Of a stretch of 32,362 bases of DNA, positions 8,142 through 16,031 are shown one piece after another. The first letter of the stretch is position 1; each line of letters starts with the position of its first letter. The DNA lies in contig DASSZD010000175.1 of the NCBI GenBank assembly GCA_035702985.1, positions 1 to 32,362 on the forward strand, written 5' to 3'. A model generated the notes under the pieces. The model did not search any database, had not been told where the DNA came from, and worked only from the letters and a program-made list of their open reading frames with translations. This DNA comes from JAKAXG01 sp035702985. Its GTDB lineage: Bacteria; Actinomycetota; Acidimicrobiia; Acidimicrobiales; Palsa-688. Both the position numbers and the translations under genes were made by a program.

Positions 8142-8873
8142 ATGTCGGCGGACCTCCCGCCCCGCACCATCAAGACCGCCGAGACGGTGGCGGCGGCCAT
8201 CGTGCACGATGTGGTCGCCAACCGGCTGAAGCCGGGCGACATGCTGGCGCCGGAGGGCGCCATGCTGGCGCAGTACCGGGTCAGTCGGGCTTCACTGAGA
8301 GAGGCTCTGCGCCTGCTCGAGGTGCAGGGTCTGATCCGTCTGAAGCCCGGCCCGGGCGGTGGCCCGGAGTTGGCCGCGGTGGATCCCCGGAGCCTGGCCC
8401 AGATCACCAGCCTCTACCTCCACCTGGGTGGAGGAACCTACCGCGAGCTGTTCGATGCCCAGCTGATCGTCGTACCGCTGGTCGCGGCCATGGCCGCCCG
8501 CAACCCGGACCGGGAGCGGGTGAGGGCCCGGATGGAGCCGTTCCTGGCGCCCGATCAGCCGAGCGAGGGCCCGGAGTACTGGCGGGTCGCATCCAGCTTC
8601 CACGCCCGGGTCGAGGACCTGGGAGGCAACCGGGTGATCGAGCTCATGGCCCGCATCATCGGCAGTCTCTGGAACGAGCACGTGGTCACCCGCATGGACA
8701 CCACCCCGCATCGCCCCCTGATCCTCGAGCAGCACCGGCAGATCGCCCGGGCCATAGTCGCCGGTCACGCGTCCAGGGCCAGCACGCTGATGCACGACCA
8801 CTACGAGAGCCTGCAGGCCGAGTACACCAAGCACCGGCCGGGACGGCTGGCCGAGCTGATCGACTGGCGCTGA
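8142..8873 (+). CDS. FadR/GntR-type transcriptional regulator (winged helix plus FCD-like domain)
   Basis: The 243-residue protein has an N-terminal GntR winged helix: TVAAAIVHDVVANRLKPGD, then LAPEGAMLAQYRVSRASLRE and ALRLLEVQGLIRLKPGPGGG, the classic order of helices and wing. The rest is an all-helical effector domain with acidic and histidine residues (SSFHARVEDLGGN, EQHRQIARAIVAGHASRA) like the FCD domain of FadR-type regulators, which bind small organic acids or metals. The ATG at 8142 was chosen because the longer frame has only low-complexity sequence; a GTG at 8118 is possible. It probably regulates the surrounding catabolic genes. The shared AT-rich motif does not match the usual TNGTNNNACNA FadR-type operator, so the link is inference. 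Confidence 0.88.
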   Translation: MSADLPPRTIKTAETVAAAIVHDVVANRLKPGDMLAPEGAMLAQYRVSRASLREALRLLEVQGLIRLKPGPGGGPELAAVDPRSLAQITSLYLHLGGGTYRELFDAQLIVVPLVAAMAARNPDRERVRARMEPFLAPDQPSEGPEYWRVASSFHARVEDLGGNRVIELMARIIGSLWNEHVVTRMDTTPHRPLILEQHRQIARAIVAGHASRASTLMHDHYESLQAEYTKHRPGRLAELIDWR

Positions 8874-8915
8874 CCGGAGCGACGCTATTCCGGGCGCGGT
8901 GTCCCGGGCGAAGGA

Positions 8916-11555
8916 TCAACCGGCAAGGACGCCGGCCCCATCCCGGGGCTGGGCCGAGAAGAAGTCCCTGATCGCCTCGGCCATCTCGGCCCGCACCGGC
9001 GCCCCGGACAGGACCACGTCGACCATGCCGACCGACGCATGGGTCTGGCCCCGGGCCCGGATGTGGCGCACGTCCACCCCGGCGGCGGCCAGGGCAGCGG
9101 CGTAGGCGATGCCCTCGTCGCGGAGGGGATCGAAGTCGGCGGTGACCACCACCGCCGGGGGCAGGCCGCGCAGATCTCCCCTCAGGGGGGCGGCCCTGGG
9201 GTCGAGTCGTTCCTCCTCGTCGGCGTAACGCTCCCAGAACCAGCCCATCAGCGCCCGGGTGAGGATGTAACCCTCGCCGTTCTCCTGGTAGGACGGACGG
9301 GTCATGTCGCTGTCGGTGACAGGGGCGACCAGCAGCTGTCCCCTGATGGACGGACCGCCGGCGTCGCGGGCCATCTGAGCAGCCACCGCGGCGATGTTGC
9401 CTCCGGCGCTCAGGCCGGCCACCGCCAGCTGGCCGGGTATGGCACCGATCTCGGTCGAATGGGCGGCGATCCAGCGGATCGCCGCGTAGGCGTCGTCAGC
9501 GGCAGCCGGAAAACGGTGCTCGGGCGCGTGGCGGTAGTTGACCGACACCACCATGGAGCCACTCCGGTCGCACAGGTCCCGGCAGAACGGGTCGTCGGAG
9601 TCGAGGTCCCCGAGCACCCAGCCACCCCCATGGAAGTAGGCGAGAGCAGAATGGGGACCCGGTGTCGACGGCCGGTACAGGCGGTACGGCAACGGGCCTT
9701 CGGCCCCATCGAGGACACCGTCCACGATCTCGCCCACGTCGGGTCCGGGCGGCCGCGCCGCGCCGGACGCCTTCATGAAGTGCCGCGCCTCGTCGGTGCT
9801 CATCGATTCGAGCGGGGGCAGACCGAGCGACGACATCATCTCCAGCACCATGGCCATGTCGGGCTGCATCCGCCGGACCACGCCGTCGTGGCAGACCCGT
9901 CCGGCCGGGCCGTCCAGGACGAAGCCGAGGTAGCCGCGCTCCACCACCTCCTGGCAGGCCGCCCGGTAGCTGTCCACCCCTCCGATATACGGGTAGAACG
10001 CCCGCGGCTTTCCCGGGACGTTGGCTCCCATGTACCAGGAGTCGGCAGCCGGGAACAGGGTGATGTCGGCGCAGTCGCGCACGTGCTCCCCCCACCCGAT
10101 CTCCGCCGTTTCGGTCGGCTCGATGGTGTCGAATCCGTGGTGGTCCAGGTAGCGGATGCAGTCGATCACCCAATCCACGTGCTGTTCGATCGATACCACC
10201 ATGTTGGAGAGCACGGACGGGCTGCCGGGACCGGTGATGGTGAACAGGTTGGGGAACCCGGTCGTCGCCAGCCCCAGGTAGCCGGTGGGCCCGTGGGCCC
10301 ACTTCTGTTTGAGAGTCAGCCCATCCCGCCCGACGATGTCGACGGCCACCAGGGCGCCGGTCATGGCGTCGAACCCGGTGGCGAACACGATGGTGTCGAA
10401 CTCGAACGTCCCCTCCGCGGTGTCGATGCCGACCTCGGTCATCGACCGGATCGGCTCGCGCCGCAGGTTGACCAGCCGGACATGCGGCAGGTTGAACGTC
10501 TCGAGGTAACCGTCGTCCAGACACAGGCGCTTGGCGCCGATCGGATAGCCGGTCGGGCAGAGGTCCGAAGCCGTGACAGGGTCGCGAACGATCGACCGGA
10601 CCTTCTCGTGGAACAGCTCCACCACCATGTCGTTGACCCGGCGGTTGGTCAGCGTGTCGGCGAAGACGGCACCGAGGGCGAGGAGCTCGCCCTTGGCCCA
10701 GGCTGCATCGAAACGCGCCCTCCTCTCCTCCTCGGTGGCGGCCAGGCCGCTGAGGGTGGTCTCCTCGTACGGCATGCCGCCCCGGGACCACCGGGCCGAC
10801 TCCCGATAAGCGGCCCGGTCGGTCGCCAGGGCCTCCAGGCGTTCGGAGGAGGCCGGGCCGTTGAGGGCCGGGAACGTGAAGTTGGCGGTGCGCTGGAAGA
10901 CGGTCAGCTGGGAGGCCTGGGCTGCTATCAGCGGAATGCACTGGATGCCGGAGGAGCCGGTGCCGACCACGGCCACCCTTTTTCCCCGGAAATCCACCCC
11001 TTCGTGGGGCCAACGGCTGGTGAAATACACCTCGCCCCGGAAGCGGCCACAGCCCTCGATGTCAGGCTCCTTGGGCTGGGACAGGCACCCGGAGGCCATG
11101 ACACAGAACCGGGCCCGGACCGACTCCCCCCGCGACGTGGTGACCGTCCAGCGGCGGACCTCCTCGTCCCACGCCGCGGCCTCCACCCGGGTGTCGAAGT
11201 CGATGAACCCCCGGAGGTCGTAGCGGTCGGCGACGTGGGTCAGATAGGCCAGGATCTCAGGCTGGGTGGCATACTTCTCCGACCAGCTCCACTCCTGCTC
11301 CAGGTCGGGGTCGAAGCTGAAGGTGTAGTCGGTGGTAGGTATGTCGCAGCGGGCGCCCGGGTAGCGGTTCCAGTACCACGTGCCCCCCACATCGGAACCG
11401 GCCTCGAAGGCCCTGACGGTCAAGCCCAGCGCGCGCAGCCGGTGTATGAGATAGAGCCCGGCGAACCCGGCCCCGACGACCACCGCGTCGACGGCGGAGG
11501 CAGGGGCGTCGTCGCCGTCCGCGTCGCGTGGCCGGGTGGCTGGTGCCGCCGTCAT
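8916..11555 (-). CDS. Fusion: Baeyer-Villiger-type flavoprotein monooxygenase plus HSL-family esterase
   Basis: An 879-residue two-domain protein. Residues ~1-550 are a class B flavoprotein monooxygenase: FAD motif GAGFAG near residue 27, the BVMO hallmark GGTWYWNRYPGARCD, NADPH motif GTGSSG, QRTANF, and the GAKRLC segment that carries the active-site Lys-Arg of BVMOs. The second fingerprint, FxGxxxHxxxWP, reads FRGEVYFTSRWP, with Phe for His. Residues ~590-879 are an alpha/beta-hydrolase of the HSL type: oxyanion HGGGW near 642, nucleophile GLSAGG (Ser ~716), Asp in FDPLRDEG (~809) and His in QTHAS (~839), so the triad appears intact. Ketone to ester or lactone, then hydrolysis, would follow in one chain. 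Its ATG overlaps the permease TGA (ATGA), so it is the last gene of the importer operon. The frame upstream of 11555 is a shadow of the permease. Confidence 0.9.
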   Translation of the reverse strand: MTAAPATRPRDADGDDAPASAVDAVVVGAGFAGLYLIHRLRALGLTVRAFEAGSDVGGTWYWNRYPGARCDIPTTDYTFSFDPDLEQEWSWSEKYATQPEILAYLTHVADRYDLRGFIDFDTRVEAAAWDEEVRRWTVTTSRGESVRARFCVMASGCLSQPKEPDIEGCGRFRGEVYFTSRWPHEGVDFRGKRVAVVGTGSSGIQCIPLIAAQASQLTVFQRTANFTFPALNGPASSERLEALATDRAAYRESARWSRGGMPYEETTLSGLAATEEERRARFDAAWAKGELLALGAVFADTLTNRRVNDMVVELFHEKVRSIVRDPVTASDLCPTGYPIGAKRLCLDDGYLETFNLPHVRLVNLRREPIRSMTEVGIDTAEGTFEFDTIVFATGFDAMTGALVAVDIVGRDGLTLKQKWAHGPTGYLGLATTGFPNLFTITGPGSPSVLSNMVVSIEQHVDWVIDCIRYLDHHGFDTIEPTETAEIGWGEHVRDCADITLFPAADSWYMGANVPGKPRAFYPYIGGVDSYRAACQEVVERGYLGFVLDGPAGRVCHDGVVRRMQPDMAMVLEMMSSLGLPPLESMSTDEARHFMKASGAARPPGPDVGEIVDGVLDGAEGPLPYRLYRPSTPGPHSALAYFHGGGWVLGDLDSDDPFCRDLCDRSGSMVVSVNYRHAPEHRFPAAADDAYAAIRWIAAHSTEIGAIPGQLAVAGLSAGGNIAAVAAQMARDAGGPSIRGQLLVAPVTDSDMTRPSYQENGEGYILTRALMGWFWERYADEEERLDPRAAPLRGDLRGLPPAVVVTADFDPLRDEGIAYAAALAAAGVDVRHIRARGQTHASVGMVDVVLSGAPVRAEMAEAIRDFFSAQPRDGAGVLAG

Positions 11556-12619
11556 CCGGCCGGGCTCGGTTCGGCCAGCCCTCCGGCCTGGACCACCGGC
11601 ACCGCCACCCCTCCCGGCGGGGATTCCTCGGCGAGCGGCTCCTCGCTGCGGGGCCGCTTCGTCGCCGCGCTGCGCTGGCGCCAACCGGCGAAGCCCACGG
11701 CGGCTATCAGGGCCACCCCGTTGAACATGTTGTTCAGCCACTGGACGCCGGTGACGTACTCCAGGCCCTGGACGCCGGTGGCGAGGACGTACACCGCCAT
11801 CATGGTGCCCCACACGTTGAGCCGCCCGGGCTTGAGCTGGGTCGATCCGAGGAACGTGGCGGCAAAGGCGGGGAGCAGGAGCGACTGCCCGAAGGTCAGG
11901 GAAGGCCCGGACAGCGAGCTGTACATGACGCCCGCCAGGCCGGCCATGAAACCCGAGAAGGTGAGCGTGATCCAGCTCCAGCGGTCCACCTGGACTCCAG
12001 CCAGACGGGCGGCTTCGGGGTTGCCTCCGGTGGCATGGATGTAGCGACCGGCCGGGGTGTGCTCCAGGGCCCACCAGATCACGAAGGCCAGGATTATGAG
12101 GTACAGGAACACGATCTGGAACCCGAAGACGGTCCGCTGCGTCAACTCGTTCCATGCACTCGAAACCGGCGGTTGGGGCTGGGACTGGCCGGTGACGATC
12201 GACTGGATGGCGGCGATGACCGTCGCCATGCCGAGGGTGGCGATGAAGGAGTTGATGCGGATCCTGACCACCAGGAAGCCGTTGAACGCCCCGATCGCCG
12301 TGGTGACCAGGATCGATACCACCATCGCCGGCCACATACCCCAGTGCTGGGTCGTCTGGAGCCAGGCGACCATGATGGCGGACAGGTTGATGGTCGATCC
12401 GACAGCCAGGTCGAACTGGCCGGCGGCGAGGGGGACCAGGACCGCCAGCGCCAGCATGGCGGCTATGGCCTCCTGGGACGCCACGCTGTGCAGGGTGTTC
12501 TGGGTGAGGAACAGGTGGGGCTTCCAGATCCCGAATATGAGGATGAACAGCGCCCACAGGTACAGGCCGCTGAACCGGTCCATGCCGAGGCTGAGTCCCC
12601 GGCTCCTCTTGCCAGCCAT
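11552..12619 (-). CDS. CUT2-type ABC importer permease (RbsC-like)
   Basis: A 355-residue integral membrane protein with about eight to ten hydrophobic segments. It has the branched-chain/ribose permease hallmarks: QEAIAAMLALAVLVPLAAGQFDLAVGSTINLSA near residue 50 and NSFIATLGMATVIAAIQSIVTGQ near residue 115, followed by HATGGNPEAARLAGV, the EAA-like loop of this family that contacts the ATPase. The ATG at 12619 has GGAGG ten bases upstream and overlaps the ATPase stop by one base (TGATG). The C-terminus ends in a ~40-residue charged tail. It forms the membrane channel of the importer encoded by the flanking genes. CUT2 systems are named for sugars, but this one sits with a monooxygenase-esterase, so a non-sugar substrate is likely. 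Confidence 0.92.
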   Translation of the reverse strand: MAGKRSRGLSLGMDRFSGLYLWALFILIFGIWKPHLFLTQNTLHSVASQEAIAAMLALAVLVPLAAGQFDLAVGSTINLSAIMVAWLQTTQHWGMWPAMVVSILVTTAIGAFNGFLVVRIRINSFIATLGMATVIAAIQSIVTGQSQPQPPVSSAWNELTQRTVFGFQIVFLYLIILAFVIWWALEHTPAGRYIHATGGNPEAARLAGVQVDRWSWITLTFSGFMAGLAGVMYSSLSGPSLTFGQSLLLPAFAATFLGSTQLKPGRLNVWGTMMAVYVLATGVQGLEYVTGVQWLNNMFNGVALIAAVGFAGWRQRSAATKRPRSEEPLAEESPPGGVAVPVVQAGGLAEPSPAG

Positions 12620-14163
12620 CACTGATAGACCTCCTCGCCCGCTCCGAGCGACTCTTTGGACACGGCCGCGACCGTGATGTCCTCTCCCCGAAGAAGCGCC
12701 ACCAGTCGCCCGTTGCGCAGGACGATCACCCGGTGGCACAACGCGACCAGTTCGTCGACGTCGGAGGAGCTGACCACCACCGCCGCTCCCCCCTCCGCGG
12801 CGGCGAGCACCTGACGGTGCAGCTCCGCCTTCGCCCCGATGTCCACGCCCTGTGTCGGCTCGTCGAGAAGCAGCACCTTCGGGCGGCGACGGAGCCATTT
12901 GGCGAAGATCAGCTTCTGCTGGTTGCCACCGCTGAAGGTGGACATCTGCGCCTCGAACGCCCCGCCGGGCCTGACCCGGAGGCGCTCGAACCAGGTCCGG
13001 GTCTCTGCCGTCTCGGACTTGGTGTGGAGGTGCAGGCGGGACCAGAAGGGCTGCAGGTCCGCCAGCGTGAGGTTCTCGCGGGCCGAGTAGCTCATTATGG
13101 CGGCCAGGGACGTGCGCTCGCCCGGAAGGTAGCCCATCCCCGACTCCATGGACCGGCGGGGAGAGAAGGGAGCGAGCGGATCACCCGATACCGCCACCAC
13201 CCCCCCGTCCCGGGGGTTGGCGCCGAACAGAGCACCGAGCAGATAGTCACGTCCCGACCCGGTTATCCCGGCCACACCGACGATCTCCCCGGCGCCGGCC
13301 TCGAAACTCAGGCCGCGGATGGGCCCGGCGGTCAGGTCGGCCACCCGCAGGATGGGCTCGTCGGCGCGGGTATGGATGTCCTGGGACGCCGCTTTGACCT
13401 CGTCCAGTTCGGTTCCGACCAGCAACGACACCAGCTGCCGGCGATCCAGCGAGGCGGTGGTACGGGTGGCGACCTTGCGCCCGTCCCGCAGCACGGTGAC
13501 GTTGCTGGCCAGTTCGAACACCTCGTCCAGGCGGTGGGTGACGTACAGCACGGCGATCCCGTTGGCGGCCACCGTCCGCACCGTGGCCAGCAGCTGCTCC
13601 ACCTGGTTCTCCGGGAGGGTGGCGGTCGGCTCGTCGAGCACCAGCAGCTTGACCGGACGGGCGTCCTGCAGCCGGAGCGCCCGCGCCACCGCCACGCCGG
13701 TCTTCAGCGCCGGGGGCAGCTCCTCGACCAGGGTCAGGGGATCGATCTCGAGGGCGACCCGCTGCAGGTCGCGACGGGCCTCGGCCACCGCGGTCCGGCC
13801 CCGTATGGTCCCGAACCGGGTCGGGAAACCGCCGTGCAGGCTCAGGTTGTCGAGCACCGACAGGTTCGCCACCAGTCCCAGGTCCTGGTGCACGAACCGG
13901 CAGCCGAGATGCCACGACGACTCGTTGGACCCGAAATCCAGCGGCTCGCCGTCGACGACCACCCGGCCGCCCGGATCGGGCGTGTGGTAGCCGGAGAGGA
14001 TCTTGATGAAGGTGGACTTACCCGATCCGTTCTCCCCGACCAGGGCGTGGATCTCGCCCGGGGCCACCTCGAGATCGAAGCGGTCCAGCGCCGGCGGACC
14101 GGCGAACGTCTTGGACAGCCCCTCGACGACCAAGGCGCAGCGGGGCTGAGCCCCGCTGCGCAC
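12619..14163 (-). CDS. CUT2-type ABC importer ATPase, two ATPase domains (RbsA-like)
   Basis: About 514 residues with two ATPase domains in tandem. Domain 1 has Walker A GENGSGKSTF and Walker B KLLVLDEPTAT, but LPPALKTGVAVARAL takes the place of the LSGGQ signature. Domain 2 has the family's degenerate Walker A, GITGSGRDYL, and an intact signature FSGGNQQKLIFAKWL with LLLDEPTQGVD. This asymmetry (one degenerate half each) is normal for RbsA/MglA. The start is unsure: GTG 14163, TTG 14175 (overlapping the preceding TGA) and TTG 14133 are all in frame, and none has a strong Shine-Dalgarno. A 27-bp palindrome lies over this region. It is the second gene of the importer operon and powers uptake. 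Confidence 0.9.
   Translation of the reverse strand: MRSGAQPRCALVVEGLSKTFAGPPALDRFDLEVAPGEIHALVGENGSGKSTFIKILSGYHTPDPGGRVVVDGEPLDFGSNESSWHLGCRFVHQDLGLVANLSVLDNLSLHGGFPTRFGTIRGRTAVAEARRDLQRVALEIDPLTLVEELPPALKTGVAVARALRLQDARPVKLLVLDEPTATLPENQVEQLLATVRTVAANGIAVLYVTHRLDEVFELASNVTVLRDGRKVATRTTASLDRRQLVSLLVGTELDEVKAASQDIHTRADEPILRVADLTAGPIRGLSFEAGAGEIVGVAGITGSGRDYLLGALFGANPRDGGVVAVSGDPLAPFSPRRSMESGMGYLPGERTSLAAIMSYSARENLTLADLQPFWSRLHLHTKSETAETRTWFERLRVRPGGAFEAQMSTFSGGNQQKLIFAKWLRRRPKVLLLDEPTQGVDIGAKAELHRQVLAAAEGGAAVVVSSSDVDELVALCHRVIVLRNGRLVALLRGEDITVAAVSKESLGAGEEVYQ
14135..14161 (-). repeat. 27-bp palindrome at the start of the ATPase gene
   Basis: Perfect 13-bp arms GCGCAGCGGGGCT (14135-14147) and AGCCCCGCTGCGC (14149-14161) around one base. 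It begins 11 bases after the binding-protein stop. As RNA it would be a very stable stem at the junction between the binding-protein gene and the rest of the operon, a place where hairpins often protect the upstream message or lower downstream expression. Confidence 0.6.
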
Positions 14164-14171
14164 CGATCCGA

Positions 14172-15428
14172 TCAATGTGACCAGAGCGCCTGGAACTGCT
14201 GGCCGTAGTTCGACGGGAAGTTGAACGAGTTGGCCGGCTGGATGTGGTTGGCGGTCATGGTCTTCTTGGTGAGCAGCATGCCGGGGAGGCCGCCGTCCTC
14301 GATGTCGGTGACGGGCATGCCCTCGGCGTGGCGCAGCGCCGCATCGACGGCGACCCACCCGCTGTCCACGGTGGCCAGCGCCGTGAAGGCGTACATGTCC
14401 TTGCCGGCCAGGATGTCGGTCTCGTTGGCCACATCGGCCCCGATCCCGGTGACCTTCACCTTGCCGGACAGGCCGGCGGCAGCCATCGCCGACGGCAGGC
14501 CGTCCACGAAGGCGCCGTCGACCACGGACAGATAGTTGAGGCTGGGATCCTTGGTCAGCGCCGAGGTGATCACCGAGTCGACCTGGCCCGAGTCCACCTG
14601 CGGGATGGTGGCGTCGACCTCGGTGACGGTGCAGCCCGGGCATTCAGTGGGCAGGTACTGCTTGAAGGCATCGGTGTACACGGCCAGCAGCGGGAACGAC
14701 GGGACGCCCAGCAGCAGGATGTGGCCCTTGCCCCCCGAGTCCACAGCGATCCACGCCGCCAACTGCTTGGCGGACAGCTTCGTGCCCTCGGTGGCTCCGA
14801 TGTTGTAGGGGATGACGTTCGGCGAGGGCGTCGTGAGCGGCCCGGCGAACATCGGGATCATGACTGCGCCCGCCGCCTGGTAGGCCGGTATCTCCGACTG
14901 CCACAGCACCTCGGGGAGACCCGAGAACACCACCGCGGTCGGCTTGTACTGCAGGGCCTCCTTCAGGGCGGTGATGAGGGTGGCCGGGTTGGCCGACTGG
15001 AAGTTGAGGATCTTCTCGTTCCACCCGGCGGCGGCCGCAGCCGCCTTGATACCGGAACCGATGTCGGTGCACTGGCTGATCTCGCACTGCAGGAACACCA
15101 ACGTCTTGCCCTTGGGCGGAGCCGAGGTCAGCGGCGTGGTCTGGGGAATGTGGGTCGGGAAGGCCTCGGCGGCGGTGAGGATCGACTGGTCGGCGCTCAG
15201 GGCCGAGGAGCCGGCGGTGGTCGGGCTGGCGGCCGATGTCGCGGCGGGCGCGGTCGTGGCTGATTGCGCGGACCCCGCCGCGGACTTGGAGCTGCTGCTG
15301 CACGCCGCGAGCATCCCGGTCATGGTGAGGGCGGCCACGCAGACCGTGGCGGCCCGACGTTGCGACCTTCTCGGACCTGGCAGCGTCCCGGACATGGTGC
15401 GGCCAGATGCACGCCGTCTAACGATCAT
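14172..15428 (-). CDS. CUT2-type ABC importer substrate-binding lipoprotein
   Basis: A 418-residue exported protein. A basic N-terminus (RRRASGR, then RRSQRRAATV) leads to the lipobox MLAACSSSS, with the lipid-anchored Cys near residue 43, and a Ser/Thr/Ala/Pro linker follows. The body looks like the periplasmic-binding protein group 4 fold (RbsB-like): KGKTLVFLQCEISQCTD, KPTAVVFSGLPEVLWQ, GGKGHILLLGV, VKVTGIGADVAN. The ATG has GGGGGAG five bases upstream; an in-frame ATG at 15395 would also keep the signal. It is the first gene of the four-gene importer/BVMO-esterase operon and defines its substrate, which cannot be read from the sequence; the family is not limited to sugars. Confidence 0.92.
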   Translation of the reverse strand: MIVRRRASGRTMSGTLPGPRRSQRRAATVCVAALTMTGMLAACSSSSKSAAGSAQSATTAPAATSAASPTTAGSSALSADQSILTAAEAFPTHIPQTTPLTSAPPKGKTLVFLQCEISQCTDIGSGIKAAAAAAGWNEKILNFQSANPATLITALKEALQYKPTAVVFSGLPEVLWQSEIPAYQAAGAVMIPMFAGPLTTPSPNVIPYNIGATEGTKLSAKQLAAWIAVDSGGKGHILLLGVPSFPLLAVYTDAFKQYLPTECPGCTVTEVDATIPQVDSGQVDSVITSALTKDPSLNYLSVVDGAFVDGLPSAMAAAGLSGKVKVTGIGADVANETDILAGKDMYAFTALATVDSGWVAVDAALRHAEGMPVTDIEDGGLPGMLLTKKTMTANHIQPANSFNFPSNYGQQFQALWSH

Positions 15429-15459
15429 GTTACTCCCCCTCTTAGAGAATGGACTTGGT

Positions 15460-15480
15460 GGTCCCTACCGGGACCGGTAG
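15460..15480 (-). promoter_or_regulatory. Two mutually exclusive hairpins before the binding-protein gene
   Basis: GGTCCC-tacc-GGGACC (15460-15475) and CTACCGG-ga-CCGGTAG (15465-15480) share bases, so only one can form at a time. They lie about 30-50 bases before the start codon. As DNA the same symmetry could be an operator. Confidence 0.4.
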
Positions 15481-15628
15481 CGACTTACTGCTTGGCTGTT
15501 GCTGGGTATGCAACCGTTTGGGCACCAGGGCCTGTGCGCGCCCGGGTGGAGCGGTCCGGGAAAGGCGGACCGTCGGGCTCGAGAGCATGACGATCCCGGG
15601 GCCGTCCCGGCACCAGTGCTGCCATGCT

Positions 15629-15653
15629 GAAGGAGGCACCAGTGGCCTCCTTC
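15629..15653 (-). repeat. Hairpin in the importer leader
   Basis: Perfect 9-bp arms GAAGGAGGC and GCCTCCTTC with a seven-base loop. It lies in the putative leader of the importer operon. Its role is unknown. Confidence 0.45.
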
Positions 15654-15714
15654 CCGCAGGTCAATGACGGTTTGGTGAATCAGCGGTGACTCGGATACCC
15701 CCCGAAAGTCCCGC

Positions 15715-15729
15715 GGCCCCAAAGGGGCC
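15715..15729 (-). repeat. Short GC hairpin near the importer transcription start
   Basis: GGCCCC-aaa-GGGGCC, perfect 6-bp arms, about 15-30 bases downstream of the putative transcription start. It could stabilise the 5' end of the message. Confidence 0.35.
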
Positions 15730-15751
15730 TTGGTGGACGGCGAACCTCCGC

Positions 15752-15780
15752 ATCTAAGCATCTCGACGGGCCAACGTCAA
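15752..15780 (-). promoter_or_regulatory. Putative promoter of the importer operon
   Basis: On the minus strand TTGACG (15780-15775), a 17-base spacer and TTAGAT (15757-15752). The -35 is good and the -10 only fair. A TATTG/CAATA dyad (15786-15801) lies just upstream of the -35, a place where an activator or repressor could bind. Confidence 0.4.
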
Positions 15781-15922
15781 CCACCTATTGCTCAGTCAAT
15801 AAGTTTTCTTCGTTCACCTCCCTCCGGAGGGGGCGCCGGTCGGAATATCACCGCGGTGCTGGGGGGAACCCGATGATCTCGGATGGCGTGGCCGCCCCCG
15901 TGGCGCGCTCTGCCGGTCATGC

Positions 15923-15940
15923 AATTCATTATAATCGATA
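15923..15940 (-). promoter_or_regulatory. Shared AT-rich motif, copy 3 (upstream of importer operon)
   Basis: AATTCATTATAATCGATA on the plus strand; on the minus strand ATTATAATGAATTG, identical in the ATAATGAATTG core to copy 1 near the P450. It is about 500 bases before the binding-protein start and 140 bases upstream of the putative promoter. It contains a TATAAT hexamer itself but no convincing -35. Confidence 0.45.
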
Positions 15941-16031
15941 CAGTCAGTTGGGAAGCGGCACGGGTGCTGCCAGGGGTCACGCGGCGCGAAGCCCCTCAGG
16001 GCCGCGCCTCAGGGCGTCACCTCAGGGGACG

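Larger units (their letters stand above)
15429..16031. other. Long non-coding leader/control region upstream of the importer operon
   Basis: About 600 bases without a convincing gene. On the minus strand it holds, in order towards the operon, the third shared AT-rich motif, a TATTG-ctcagt-CAATA dyad (15786-15801), a promoter, and three hairpins. If the promoter is right the leader is about 315 bases long. No recognised riboswitch class was identified. Confidence 0.5.

Noticed and set aside
9039..12044. 1001-codon plus-strand open frame opposite the BVMO-esterase
   Set aside because: Rich in Gly, Arg, His and Pro with no domain; the opposite strand has two recognisable enzymes.
11556..12557. 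N-terminal extension of the BVMO-esterase frame
   Set aside because: It is a shadow of the permease gene; the ATG at 11555 overlaps the permease stop and starts the FAD domain at the right place.
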